Source of the DNA: an uncultured Bacteroidales bacterium
Lineage (GTDB): Bacteria; Bacteroidota; Bacteroidia; Bacteroidales; WCHB1-69
Reading direction: 5' to 3'
NCBI GenBank assembly: GCA_946413585.1
Contig: CAMKLG010000013.1
Span: 1-58,386, forward strand
DNA: 58,386 nucleotides
Shown here piece by piece: positions 43,534 to 52,193 of the stretch; position 1 is the stretch's first letter; every line of letters begins with the position of its first letter. Below the pieces are notes generated by a model, which saw nothing but the letters and a program-made list of their open reading frames with translations, did no database searches and was not told the DNA's origin. A program made the position numbers and the translations under genes.

Positions 43534-44010
43534 TTAGTTATTCATTCGGACATTCGGGGCACCGCCATTGTTCTCAGGTGCAGCCTCTGTGGGTTTCGGA
43601 TTCACATTGCCTGTGATTTTCAACACCACACGATCATTCACTGCGTTGGATTCCACGGTGATGGTCTTGTTAATCTGACCGATACGCTGGGTATTGTATT
43701 TCACTTTGATAGAAGCTTTCTTGCCGGGAGCAATAGGATCCTTCGGCCATGAAGGTACGGTGCAGCCGCAGCTGGAACGGCAGTTGGTGAGAATCAGTTC
43801 GGCCTTACCTGTGTTTTTGAATACAAATTCGCACTCACCATTGTCACCTTGGTTAATTTGACCGTAGTCATAAACCAGTGTCTCGAAGGTGATTTCCGGA
43901 GTCTTCACTTTCTTGTTCTTTTTGGGTTGAGCCGTAGTTGAACCATCTTGTTGAGCCATTCCGGCCATCACAAACGCCAAAATCATCAATAAACTGAATA
44001 CTTTTTTCAT
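43534..44010 (-). CDS. DUF1573 domain periplasmic protein, paralogue
   Basis: A 158-residue exported relative of the next gene: signal peptide (MKKVFSLLMILAFVMAGMAQ), then ETLVYDYGQINQGDNGECEF, SSCGCTVPSWPKDPIAPGKK and KVKYNTQRIGQINKTITVES. It has a Pro/Asn-rich C-terminal tail (PTEAAPENNGGAPN) missing from its neighbour. The CGCTVPSWP motif replaces CDCTEVEW. The two genes probably arose by duplication and share an operon. Confidence 0.9.
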   Translation of the reverse strand: MKKVFSLLMILAFVMAGMAQQDGSTTAQPKKNKKVKTPEITFETLVYDYGQINQGDNGECEFVFKNTGKAELILTNCRSSCGCTVPSWPKDPIAPGKKASIKVKYNTQRIGQINKTITVESNAVNDRVVLKITGNVNPKPTEAAPENNGGAPNVRMNN

Positions 44011-44064
44011 AATTTCGTTATTTTAATTCGATTGTTTTTCCAAAAAACTTATTCCATTGACAAG

Positions 44065-44535
44065 TCAAATCTGTTGAAGTTTAATTTGTTCATTTGAATT
44101 CTTTTTCAAAAAAGCCTCAATCGCCAAGTCGTAGCTTTGGAGACCGAATCCGCAGATAAAGCCCACGCAAGCCCCCGACAACATGCTGTTCCTACGATAA
44201 TTCTCACGCCCGAAGAGATTGCTGATATGGACTTCCACCACCGGGCATTTCGCCGCACGCACGGCATCTGCCAAAATGACAGAGGTATGTGTGTAGGCAC
44301 CCGCATTGAGAACGATACCATGCAAATTCCGTGCCGAGGTGATGGCTTTCGCCAACTCGCCCTCGTTGTCTGACTGGAAGCAGGTAATTTCAGCCTGCGG
44401 GTAACGTTGTTGCAAATCCGACAGATATTCCTCAAATGAGACTCTGCCGTAAATATTCACTTCGCGTGTACCCAAGCAACTGAGATTCACGCCGTTAACA
44501 ATCAGCAATCGGATATGTTTCGACTCATTTTTCAT
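44065..44535 (-). CDS. aroQ: 3-dehydroquinate dehydratase, type II
   Basis: A 156-residue shikimate-pathway enzyme that dehydrates 3-dehydroquinate. Catalytic Tyr lies in REVNIYG, Asn in LNAGAYTHTS, His in VEVHISN and the substrate Arg in the NYRRNS loop. The N-terminal loop reads NGVNLSCLG where most relatives have NGPNLNLLG, so a usually conserved Asn is Ser. It overlaps divIC by 11 bases in another frame, implying translational coupling. Confidence 0.93.
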   Translation of the reverse strand: MKNESKHIRLLIVNGVNLSCLGTREVNIYGRVSFEEYLSDLQQRYPQAEITCFQSDNEGELAKAITSARNLHGIVLNAGAYTHTSVILADAVRAAKCPVVEVHISNLFGRENYRRNSMLSGACVGFICGFGLQSYDLAIEAFLKKNSNEQIKLQQI

Positions 44536-44836
44536 AAAGAATCACGAAAACATCCTCGTTCGGCTTATGCATATTGAGCTGTTCGCGACCGTACTTTTCC
44601 AACAGAACCGAATCCGCGATCAGCTGCTCGTAAGTATAGACATTACCCACTTGGTTCTTAGTATTGGTGATCTTATCCTCCAAATTAGAGATCTTTTGGC
44701 TCAAATCGCGGTGAGTCTTGAGGTTATGATCGGAAATAAAGAAGAAATAGGCCACAAATAGCAGAAGCGTCACAATATAAAGTATTGTGAAGAAGCGGAA
44801 TCTGCTGCGCGGTTTAGGTTTCGGTTCGTCGTTCAT
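44525..44836 (-). CDS. Septum formation initiator, DivIC/FtsB family
   Basis: A 103-residue bitopic membrane protein of the divisome. A basic cytoplasmic start (RSRFRFF) is followed by one TM helix (ILYIVTLLLFVAYFFFI) and a periplasmic coiled coil (LSQKISNLEDKITNTKNQVG), then the family ending YGREQLNMHKPNEDVFVI. It lies three bases downstream of rny and overlaps aroQ by 11 bases. Confidence 0.9.
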   Translation of the reverse strand: MNDEPKPKPRSRFRFFTILYIVTLLLFVAYFFFISDHNLKTHRDLSQKISNLEDKITNTKNQVGNVYTYEQLIADSVLLEKYGREQLNMHKPNEDVFVILYEK

Positions 44837-44839
44837 AGT

Positions 44840-46381
44840 TTATCGGGCATAATTGACAGCGCGGGTCTCACGAATGACTGTAATCTTGATTTGACCCGGA
44901 TACGTCATTTCGTTCTGGATTTTCTTGGACAAGTCGAGGGAGATTTGGTCAGCCTCTTGGTCGGTCACCTTCTCAGCACCCACGATCACGCGCAATTCAC
45001 GGCCTGCCTGGATAGCGTATGTCTTGACCACACCGGGATAGGTAAGTGCCAGATTCTCAAGGTCGTTGAGACGTTTCATATAGGCTTCCACCACCTCGCG
45101 ACGGGCACCTGGACGAGCGCCAGAGATAGCGTCGCACACTTGCACGATGGGCGCGATGAGGGTTTTCATCTCCATTTCATCGTGGTGTGCACCGATGGCG
45201 TTCACGATCTCGGCGCGTTCCTTGTACTGCTCGGCCAAGCGTGCGCCGAAGAGTGCGTGCGGCAATTCGGGTTCCGTATCGGGCACTTTGCCGATATCAT
45301 GCAACAGACCTGCACGGCGTGCGAGTTTGGGGTTGATGCCCAGTTCCGCTGCCATGGCAGCACTCAAATTCGCCACTTCCTTGGCATGTTGCAACAAGTT
45401 CTGACCATAGGAGGAGCGGTATTTCATCTTACCGACCAAACGCATCAACTCATGATGCATATTATTGATTCCCAAGTCGATACAGGTACGTTTACCCAAT
45501 TCTGCGATCTCTTGTTCAATCTGTTTTTTCGTTTTGGCGACCACTTCCTCAATACGAGCAGGGTGGATACGACCGTCGGAGACGAGTTTTTGCAGTGACA
45601 GGCGGGCGATTTCGCGGCGCACCGGGTCGAAGCTGGAGAGCAGAATGGTGTCAGGGGAGTCGTCGATAACCACGTCCACGCCGGTGAGGTTCTCGAGCGT
45701 ACGGATATTACGTCCCTCGCGACCGATGATACGACCTTTGATTTCGTCGTTCTCTATGGTGAATACTGAGACGGTATTCTCCACGGCGGACTCTACGCCA
45801 GTACGTTGTAATGCATTGACCACCACTTTCTTAGCTTCAAGATTAGCGGTATGTTTAGCTTCATCAACAATTTCTTTAATCATCACAAGCGCATCGGCTT
45901 TTGCCTCGTCTTGCATCAGGGTAATCAGTTGTTGTTTAGCCTGTTCTGCGGTCATTTCAGCGATAGATTCAAGCTTTGTCTTCTGAGAGACGATTTGATC
46001 GTCGAGTTCCTTTTGTTTTTGGGCGACAGCAGCCAACTGTTTATTGAGATTCTCCTTTTGCGTCGCATTTTCGTTGTTTTTGCGGTTGAGATCCTCCATT
46101 TTCTGATTGAGGGTATTCTCTTTCTGTTTGATGCGGTTCTCAGCTGCTGCGATCTGTTGGTTTTTCTCGTTGCAGGACTTTTCGTGTTCCGCCTTGAGTT
46201 GCAGGAATTTCTCTTTCGCTTGCAGAATTTTCTCTTTTTTAATCAGTTCGCCGTCTTCTTCGGCCTTTTTCAGGGCTTCGCGGCCCGCTTTCGTCAATTG
46301 GTTTTTCAGCAAAGTATAGGACACTGCGACACCGATTGCGGCGCCCACCAGTATGCCTATAATAATCGATAATACTGTCAT
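44840..46381 (-). CDS. rny: Ribonuclease Y
   Basis: A 513-residue membrane-anchored endoribonuclease that starts mRNA decay. The N-terminal TM helix ([20 protein letters not shown]) is followed by a long coiled coil (about 40-190), a KH domain ([15 protein letters not shown]) and an HD domain (LLHDIGK and GAHHDE). Length matches the family's usual 510-520. The start at 46381 is used because earlier in-frame codons would lie inside the RNA gene and lack a TM helix. Confidence 0.95.
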   Translation of the reverse strand: MTVLSIIIGILVGAAIGVAVSYTLLKNQLTKAGREALKKAEEDGELIKKEKILQAKEKFLQLKAEHEKSCNEKNQQIAAAENRIKQKENTLNQKMEDLNRKNNENATQKENLNKQLAAVAQKQKELDDQIVSQKTKLESIAEMTAEQAKQQLITLMQDEAKADALVMIKEIVDEAKHTANLEAKKVVVNALQRTGVESAVENTVSVFTIENDEIKGRIIGREGRNIRTLENLTGVDVVIDDSPDTILLSSFDPVRREIARLSLQKLVSDGRIHPARIEEVVAKTKKQIEQEIAELGKRTCIDLGINNMHHELMRLVGKMKYRSSYGQNLLQHAKEVANLSAAMAAELGINPKLARRAGLLHDIGKVPDTEPELPHALFGARLAEQYKERAEIVNAIGAHHDEMEMKTLIAPIVQVCDAISGARPGARREVVEAYMKRLNDLENLALTYPGVVKTYAIQAGRELRVIVGAEKVTDQEADQISLDLSKKIQNEMTYPGQIKITVIRETRAVNYAR

Positions 46382-46436
46382 ACGTTTATATATTGTTAAA
46401 AATGTTGTCCGATCATTTTCGGGCAACGGGAGGCAT

Positions 46437-46598
46437 AAAAAAACCGCATAAGTTCCATAGGGTTTCGAAAAACTCCTACTCGATATGGTCGAAGGTGCAG
46501 TCCGTGCTTCGCGCTTCCCCGGGCTATTCGCCATCCGTACGGATTCGGGCCTGTTCTAGGCATGACAAGCGTCCCCTTCGTTTGTAATTCTGTTGAGT
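46437..46598 (-). ncRNA. ssrS: Candidate 6S RNA
   Basis: A 267-bp gap without a gene lies between zapA and rny. A -7 box (minus strand of 46603-46610) precedes a GC-rich stretch of about 160 bases ending in a T run at 46437-46443. It can fold as an extended rod: CGAAGG with CCTTCG outermost, GCTT with AAGC inside, then hairpins with ATCCGTACGGAT. Size, position beside zapA (as in proteobacteria) and the rod-like fold suggest 6S RNA, the regulator of RNA polymerase. I saw no SRP or RNase P signature. The assignment is an inference; ends are approximate. Confidence 0.5.
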
Positions 46599-46602
46599 TT
46601 AA

Positions 46603-46610
46603 CAAACGTA
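46603..46610 (-). promoter_or_regulatory. -7 box of the candidate 6S RNA
   Basis: Minus-strand TACGTTTG, a few bases ahead of the start of the structured GC-rich stretch. Confidence 0.55.
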
Positions 46611-46648
46611 TCTGAACTTATGCGGGATTTCTTCTGTCAATGAACGTC

Positions 46649-46945
46649 TTAATCAATGGGAAACTCTTCTGTGAGCTTCTTAAGTGACTCCATCATCGGA
46701 ATCAACTCTTCGTCATACTCTTTCAGTCTTTCCTTGTCCGCAATCCCTTTCACCACAAAGTCCAACAGCACCATATTCGTAAGGTCTTGCTGGTTTTTAT
46801 ATTGCCATTTTTTTGCAAAGTCAAAAAAACTGTCATTGATTACCTTTTCGGCTTCCCGGAAGTAGTGTTCCCACTCTTTCTTGATAATGACTGTCAGCGG
46901 GTTCTGCCCGATAGTCACCGTCACTTTTATATTGTCATCCTCCAT
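46649..46945 (-). CDS. zapA: Cell division protein ZapA
   Basis: A 98-residue FtsZ-ring stabiliser. The N-terminal KVTVTIGQNPLTVIIKKEWE and the helix YFREAEKVINDSFFDFAKKW fit ZapA, which binds FtsZ and forms coiled-coil tetramers. It starts one base after the stop of the coiled-coil gene upstream. The RNA gene and rny follow. Confidence 0.85.
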   Translation of the reverse strand: MEDDNIKVTVTIGQNPLTVIIKKEWEHYFREAEKVINDSFFDFAKKWQYKNQQDLTNMVLLDFVVKGIADKERLKEYDEELIPMMESLKKLTEEFPID

Positions 46946-46946
46946 C

Positions 46947-47237
46947 TTACTTTCCGTTGAGAAGCTTTATGCTATTATCTATCTCCCGCACCCAATCGTT
47001 GATCTGTTTTTTCAGTTCCGTTTTACTTTCTTTATCAATAATGGTACTTGTTAGTTCAACCAACTTCAACTTTTCTTCCGTTTCAGCGAGCTTTGTCTCC
47101 ATATTCTTCAATTCTGCGCGTAGCGTTTCGTTTTCTTGCAGGGCAGCTTCATATTTCGACTTCAGCTCTGAAAAACGATACACCGCCTCTCTTACATTCA
47201 TCTCCGTTTCGTGGTACAAACTTTCAAAAGACGACAT
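46947..47237 (-). CDS. Coiled-coil protein, ZapB-like
   Basis: A 96-residue protein that is almost entirely predicted coiled coil (YEAALQENETLRAELKNMET and onward). It precedes zapA by one base and shares its promoter. The small coiled-coil layout recalls ZapB, the partner of ZapA in proteobacteria; similarity is in pattern, not in sequence that I can recognise, so equivalence is inferred. Confidence 0.72.
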   Translation of the reverse strand: MSSFESLYHETEMNVREAVYRFSELKSKYEAALQENETLRAELKNMETKLAETEEKLKLVELTSTIIDKESKTELKKQINDWVREIDNSIKLLNGK

Positions 47238-47258
47238 ATCTTTTCACTTAAAACGCTG

Positions 47259-47266
47259 CAAAAATA
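47259..47266 (-). promoter_or_regulatory. -7 box of the coiled-coil-zapA unit
   Basis: Minus-strand TATTTTTG, 21 bases before the ATG at 47237. Confidence 0.7.
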
Positions 47267-47459
47267 CAATTTTTTCAGAAATCTAACAGGTTTGTTCATA
47301 TTTCTTTTGCGAATTTCACCCGCATCAGGGTCTATATTTAATTATCGTACAAATATTTACAGTTTTTTATAAACATGATTTTGTTTTTATTTTTTTGTCA
47401 ACATCTGCCTGTTGGCAAAAATTCCTCGTCCCCCCTTGACAACCCCTGTCGCGAGATTG

Positions 47460-47467
47460 TATTTTTG
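47460..47467 (+). promoter_or_regulatory. -7 box of the helix-hairpin-helix gene
   Basis: TATTTTTG, only four bases before ATG 47472, which implies a near-leaderless mRNA if the start is right. Confidence 0.6.
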
Positions 47468-47471
47468 CGGT

Positions 47472-48167
47472 ATGAAGACGAAACTCCACTTTACCCGAGG
47501 CGAATGGGCTGCCGCCCTGTTTTTGCTCACCGTGATTCTGGCGAGCAATCTCTTCTACTTTTTCTACGAGAACCACCGTGAGCCGCCCTACGATGTTCAC
47601 CAGTATGAAGCTCTGTTCCAAGATTTTGCCCAGGAACAGCAACGGATTTCCGACTCATTGGCTGATGTACGGCAGCAAGAGCGAGTACAGTATTTCCAAG
47701 GTCGGCCCAACATTCGCTCCGACACGTTGCCCCCATTCGCAAAACAGGAACGGAAGCCGATGTATGACATCGTCAAGCTCGACCTCAACAGCTGCGACAC
47801 CAACGATCTGCTCACGATACCGCAGTTTGGCAGCAAGCGTGCCGCCAAGCTCGTGGAATACCGCGAAAAACTCGGCGGTTTCTACAGCTATGCCCAGTTG
47901 CAGGAGGTTTATGTGATGCAGAACATCGACACGGTCAAACTGAAGGATTATCTGTATATCAACAGACAGAAAATCAAGAAGTTGAACATCAACACCGCCA
48001 CTTACAAGGAGTTGGTTGCGCACCCGTACATCGATGCCTACCTGACCAAGCTGATCCTGCGACATCGCGAGCAAAAAGGCCCCATCCGCGACCTCACCGA
48101 GCTGCAACAGATTACTCACGCCTACCCGGAGTTGGTGGAGAAGTTAAGGCCGTACGTGGTGTTTTAA
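47472..48167 (+). CDS. Membrane-anchored helix-hairpin-helix protein, ComEA-like
   Basis: A 231-residue protein: one N-terminal TM helix (AAALFLLTVILASNLFYFFY), a polar linker rich in Gln and Arg, and two ComEA-type helix-hairpin-helix modules, KLDLNSCDTNDLLTIPQFGS and LNINTATYKELVAHPYIDAY. ComEA-type proteins bind DNA during uptake; the Bacteroidota relatives are usually annotated only as HhH proteins. No other competence gene is nearby, so a role in DNA uptake is open. The start at 47472 is preferred over an earlier in-frame codon because of the -7 box. Confidence 0.82.
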   Translation: MKTKLHFTRGEWAAALFLLTVILASNLFYFFYENHREPPYDVHQYEALFQDFAQEQQRISDSLADVRQQERVQYFQGRPNIRSDTLPPFAKQERKPMYDIVKLDLNSCDTNDLLTIPQFGSKRAAKLVEYREKLGGFYSYAQLQEVYVMQNIDTVKLKDYLYINRQKIKKLNINTATYKELVAHPYIDAYLTKLILRHREQKGPIRDLTELQQITHAYPELVEKLRPYVVF

Positions 48168-48191
48168 AGGTTATGGGTTATTGGTTATTGA

Positions 48192-48250
48192 AGCTGTTGG
48201 CTGTTAGCTGTTGGCTAGCTAAAAGCTAATAGCTAAAGGCTAAAAGCCAA
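48192..48250. repeat. GCTGTTG-type 7-bp periodic repeat, copy 3
   Basis: agctgttggctgttagctgt followed by ggctagctaaaagctaatag and reverse-complement variants: the left half (GCTGTTG units) is partly complementary to the right half (AAAAGCT, AATAGCT). Period 7 bp. It lies directly upstream of the mpg promoter. Confidence 0.75.
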
Positions 48251-48256
48251 ATTTTG

Positions 48257-48264
48257 TATTTTTG
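48257..48264 (+). promoter_or_regulatory. -7 box of the 3-methyladenine glycosylase gene
   Basis: TATTTTTG followed by CCGCC, 20 bases before ATG 48285. Confidence 0.7.
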
Positions 48265-48284
48265 CCGCCAAATCCAAAACGGCA

Positions 48285-48872
48285 ATGAAACTGAAGGAAG
48301 ACTATTTCATGACGGACGATGTGCTGGGCATTTCGCGTGATTTGCTGGGCAAGTATCTGTTCACCAAGGTGGATGGGCAGCTCACAGGCGGCATCATCTG
48401 TGAGGTGGAGGCGTACAAGGGCACGACCGACCGCGCGTCGCACGCATACGGGGGACGGCGCACCTTTCGAAACGAGATGATGTACCACGCGGGAGGGGTT
48501 GCCTACGTGTATCTCTGCTACGGGATGCACCACCTGCTCAACTTCGTCACCAATGCCAAGGATGTGCCCGACGCAGTGCTCATCCGCGGCATCGTGCCCA
48601 CACACGGCGAGGAACTGATGCTGCAACGCACCCGCAAGCACAAAATCACCCCCGACATCGGCATTGGGCCAGGCAAGGTTTCCAAACTTCTAGGTCTCAC
48701 TGTCACTGACAACGGACTTTCGCTCTGCTGCGACAAACTTTGGATTGAGGATCGCGGAGTGCTTGTAGCCGACAGCCAAATCGAAACTACCCCGCGCATC
48801 GGTGTAGATTATGCTGGGGAGGACGCGCGCCTACCCTACCGATTTGTTTGGAACGGGGGAGTACAACCCTGA
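48285..48872 (+). CDS. 3-methyladenine DNA glycosylase (AAG/Mpg family)
   Basis: A 195-residue base-excision repair enzyme that removes alkylated purines. The family core is clear: LLGKYLFTKVDGQLTGGIIC, CEVEAYKGTTDRASHAYGG with the catalytic Glu, RNEMMYHAGGVAYVYLCYGM and the closing IGVDYAGEDARLPYRFV. Length matches bacterial Mpg proteins. It is single-gene behind its own promoter. Confidence 0.94.
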   Translation: MKLKEDYFMTDDVLGISRDLLGKYLFTKVDGQLTGGIICEVEAYKGTTDRASHAYGGRRTFRNEMMYHAGGVAYVYLCYGMHHLLNFVTNAKDVPDAVLIRGIVPTHGEELMLQRTRKHKITPDIGIGPGKVSKLLGLTVTDNGLSLCCDKLWIEDRGVLVADSQIETTPRIGVDYAGEDARLPYRFVWNGGVQP

Positions 48873-49201
48873 ATTCTAGCACCTTCAGGACTGCTCAAAG
48901 GAAAAGTTTTATAATTAGTTATTAACACTCTGATGATGAATATGGAAAATGTGTATTTTCGCGCATTCATTATTGGGTACATAAATTATTATATATAAAC
49001 CTTAAAAAGAGGATGGAAAGACTTCTCACAGTACTATTTAAAGCCATCGTGTCGTTCGGTTTTTCGACCCCGACGGATACGATTTCGCCGTTAACGCCAC
49101 CTCGACCGCCACAAAACCACAGGTTGGTATGACCTGCTTTCGTAAGAATCTTCACTAACAACGAATGTTATACCGAATAATTCATCAAAAAATAAAGCTT
49201 T
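48873..49201 (+). other. Intergenic region before the M16 protease gene
   Basis: 329 bases with no convincing gene. A 39-codon frame from ATG 49013 (MERLLTVLFKAIVSFGF...) has no family match and a Pro/Thr-rich end. The region is A/T-rich in its left half; no clear TAnnTTTG box was found ahead of 49202. Confidence 0.45.
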
Positions 49202-52111
49202 ATGAAACGTAATTTATTTTCCACCCTGCTGCTGACGGTCTGCTGTCTCCTGACCTTCAGCTCTTTTGCGCAGAATTACCACAAGGAGACCTATCACAAC
49301 GACCCGATGAACGTGATTCACTACACGTTGGACAACGGGTTGCAAGTGTTCATGTCTGTCAACAAGGACGTGCCGCGCATCCAGACCTACATTGCCGTGC
49401 GCGTGGGTAGCAAGAACGACCCCGCTGAATCCACGGGTCTTTCCCACTATCTGGAACACCTGATGTTCAAGGGTACCAACCACTTTGGCACATTGGATTG
49501 GGCCAAGGAGCAAGAACAACTCAAGAGAATCGAGGCGTTGTACGAGGTCTATAACCACACCACCGACCCCGAAAAGCGCAAAGCCATTTACCATCAAATT
49601 GACTCCGTATCGTACGAGGCTTCCAAGTATGCCATCCCGAACGAATACGACAAGATGATGTCCATGATTGGTGCGCAAGGCACTAACGCTTTCACTTCCA
49701 ACGACATGACCGTTTATCAGGAGGACATCCCGAGCAACGAAGTCGAGCGTTGGCTGATGATCGAAGGCGAGCGTTTCGCCAATCCCGTTTTCCGTTTGTT
49801 CCACACCGAGTTGGAGGCCGTTTATGAAGAAAAGAATATGAACATGGCCAATGACAGCCGTACTGCTTACGAAAAGATGAACGAGGCATTGTTCCCGAAC
49901 CATCCTTACGGCACACAGACCACCATCGGTACCATCGAGCACCTGAAGAACCCCTCTTTGACCAACATCAACAAGCACTTCTACACCTACTACGTGCCGA
50001 ACAACTATTGTATTGCCATGGCGGGCGACTTCGACCCTGATCAGGTTATCAAATTGATTGACAAATATTTCGGCAAGATTCAACCGCGTTATATCCCTGA
50101 CTTTACCTACGTAAAAGAGAAGCCTATCCGTCAAGTGAAAGTGGTGGATGTCTATGGTTTGGAACCTGAAAATGTGCAGATCGGCTTCCGTATTGATGCG
50201 GGCACCGGTTCTCGCGACGTGCTTCTCGCCGAGATGGCTGACGCAGTGCTGATGAACGGTTCCTGCGGTATCATCGATGAGAACATCAACCAAAAACAGC
50301 TGGCTCAATATGCTTCCACTGGCGTGAGCGACCTCAACGATTACTCCTATTTCCGTTTGACCGGTAAACCGAAACAAGGTCAAACGCTGGAACAGCTCAA
50401 GGATCTCTTGCTCGAACAAATCGAGATTCTGAAGTCTGGCAACTGGGATGCCGACTTGCTCACCGCTGCTATCAACAACCGCAAGCTCAGCGACATGACC
50501 AGTCTCGAGAGCAACTCTAACCGCGCTATGGCGATGGCTTTCGCTTACCTGTCTCACCAAAGCTGGCAAGACGTGATCAACGAAACTGAGAACATGAGCT
50601 ATGTCACCAAAGAAGATGTCATCGACTTTGCCAACCGTATCTTCAAGAAAAACAACTACGTGGTCGTTTACAAACACCAAGGCGAACAACGCAACGTGCA
50701 GAAAGTTGACAAGCCGGAAATCACCCCGGTGGTGATGAACCGCGACGTGGAGAGTGCCTTCCTGAAAGAGGTCAAAAACATGAACGTGAAGCCCATTGAA
50801 CCTGTTTTCGTGGATTTCAACAAAGACATGCAAAAGGGCAAGGCTAACGGCAACGAGATTCTGTATGTGCAGAACACCGAAAACGGTCGTTTCCAACTGG
50901 TTTACCGTTACAACTACGGTTCTTTCTACGACAAGAACGCCGGTATCACCAATTCCTTCCTTGATCAGTTGGAGAGCGAAAACCGTACTCTCAGCCAGAT
51001 TAACCGCGAAATGTATGATCTCGCTTGTGACTACAGCATCGGTTTCGGCTCCAAATACGCTACTGTCAGAATTTCTGGTCTTAGCGAAAACATGACGAAG
51101 GCTATGGCCATCGTGGAGGACATTCTCAACAACCCGAAGATTTCCGAAGAGTCTGTCACCAACGCTATCTCTGATGTGCTGCAATCCCGTAACGATGCAA
51201 AATCCCGCCAGAATCAAATCTTCCAAAAGATGCTCAGCTACGCTTCTTACGGCAAGGACAATATCCGCAAATATTTCGTGACCAACGAAGAAGTGCAGAA
51301 GATCAAGGCGCAGGATGTCATCAATCAAATCAAGACGATGACCTCCCAACCTCAACGTATCCTTTACTACGGAGACCTGAGTCTCAACGATTTACAGAAA
51401 GTCATCACAGAGAAACACAGCGTACATCCTGCCAAGAAACCTGTGAAGATGGGTGCCGACTACGACCGTTTGGCTACGAGAGAAAACAAGGTTTATTTTG
51501 CACATTACGATGCTAAGCAATCCATGTGCCGCCAGCTCACGACCTCTATTCCTGCTAACTGGTCACTCAGTTCACAAATTGAGATGTACAACGAATACTT
51601 CGGCGGAAGCATGAACTCCATCGTCTTCCAAGAAATCCGTGAGAAACGTTCCTTGGCTTACTCCGCTGCCGCTTATTATGTGGAGCCGAGCGAAAAAGGC
51701 AAGCTTAACTACAATCTGACCCACATCGGCACACAAAACGACAAGCTGATGGACGCTCTTGAGGCATTCACCGATCTGTTGGACAACATGCCCGTGTCAG
51801 AACTGAATTTCGACTTGGCCAAGACTTCCCTCATTTCTCAATACCGTACCAACCGTACCCGCAAGATGAACATCATCAACTACTATCTCACTTGCGAGGA
51901 GATGGGTCTGAAGACTCCGATGGACAAGACCAACTACAATCTCATCCAGAAAATGACCCTGGACGATGTCACCAACTTCAACAAGACTTACATCAAAGGA
52001 CAGAAACGTGTTGTCGTAGTGTTGGGTAACAAAGACGAGGTTGACCTCAAGGGATTGGAGAAATATGGTAAAGTGACAACGTTGTCATTGGAAGAAATCT
52101 TCGGATACTAA
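49202..52111 (+). CDS. Secreted M16 family zinc metallopeptidase
   Basis: A 969-residue periplasmic or exported protease of the pitrilysin/insulinase type. Signal peptide about 1-23. The zinc motif HxxEH is HYLEH at residues 82-86, with the third ligand Glu in the later helix (LEAVYEEKNM). A second, inactive M16 module forms the C-terminal half (SMCRQLTTSIPANW, FGGSMNSIVFQEIREKRSLA with the family Arg-Tyr region). The two halves build the clam-shell chamber. No T9SS sorting domain is present, so it probably stays in the periplasm. It is the most A-site-rich housekeeping-style gene in the right half of the window; substrate unknown. Confidence 0.93.
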   Translation: MKRNLFSTLLLTVCCLLTFSSFAQNYHKETYHNDPMNVIHYTLDNGLQVFMSVNKDVPRIQTYIAVRVGSKNDPAESTGLSHYLEHLMFKGTNHFGTLDWAKEQEQLKRIEALYEVYNHTTDPEKRKAIYHQIDSVSYEASKYAIPNEYDKMMSMIGAQGTNAFTSNDMTVYQEDIPSNEVERWLMIEGERFANPVFRLFHTELEAVYEEKNMNMANDSRTAYEKMNEALFPNHPYGTQTTIGTIEHLKNPSLTNINKHFYTYYVPNNYCIAMAGDFDPDQVIKLIDKYFGKIQPRYIPDFTYVKEKPIRQVKVVDVYGLEPENVQIGFRIDAGTGSRDVLLAEMADAVLMNGSCGIIDENINQKQLAQYASTGVSDLNDYSYFRLTGKPKQGQTLEQLKDLLLEQIEILKSGNWDADLLTAAINNRKLSDMTSLESNSNRAMAMAFAYLSHQSWQDVINETENMSYVTKEDVIDFANRIFKKNNYVVVYKHQGEQRNVQKVDKPEITPVVMNRDVESAFLKEVKNMNVKPIEPVFVDFNKDMQKGKANGNEILYVQNTENGRFQLVYRYNYGSFYDKNAGITNSFLDQLESENRTLSQINREMYDLACDYSIGFGSKYATVRISGLSENMTKAMAIVEDILNNPKISEESVTNAISDVLQSRNDAKSRQNQIFQKMLSYASYGKDNIRKYFVTNEEVQKIKAQDVINQIKTMTSQPQRILYYGDLSLNDLQKVITEKHSVHPAKKPVKMGADYDRLATRENKVYFAHYDAKQSMCRQLTTSIPANWSLSSQIEMYNEYFGGSMNSIVFQEIREKRSLAYSAAAYYVEPSEKGKLNYNLTHIGTQNDKLMDALEAFTDLLDNMPVSELNFDLAKTSLISQYRTNRTRKMNIINYYLTCEEMGLKTPMDKTNYNLIQKMTLDDVTNFNKTYIKGQKRVVVVLGNKDEVDLKGLEKYGKVTTLSLEEIFGY

Positions 52112-52112
52112 T

Positions 52113-52172
52113 TAGCTTTTGGCTGTTGGCTGTTAGCTGTTGGCCAAAAGCTAATAGCTAACAGCTAATGGC
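52113..52172. repeat. GCTGTTG-type 7-bp periodic repeat, copy 4
   Basis: tagcttttggctgttggctg followed by ttagctgttggcc, then the complementary run caaaagctaatagctaacag. It starts right after the M16 stop codon and ends 22 bases before hldD. Confidence 0.75.
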
Positions 52173-52193
52173 AATTTTAAAATTCGAAAAACA

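Noticed and set aside
43117-44010. Tandem DUF1573 genes as a frameshifted single gene
   Set aside because: Each has its own signal peptide, start and stop and a complete domain, so they are two paralogues.
46437-46598. SRP RNA or RNase P RNA in the zapA-rny gap
   Set aside because: Neither the SRP tetraloop region nor the RNase P conserved core is visible.
49013-49132. A 39-codon frame before the M16 gene
   Set aside because: No promoter box, no homologue recognised and a random-looking Pro/Thr-rich end.
49214-51355. A 713-codon minus-strand frame inside the M16 protease gene
   Set aside because: Antisense shadow of a clear protease; no family features.
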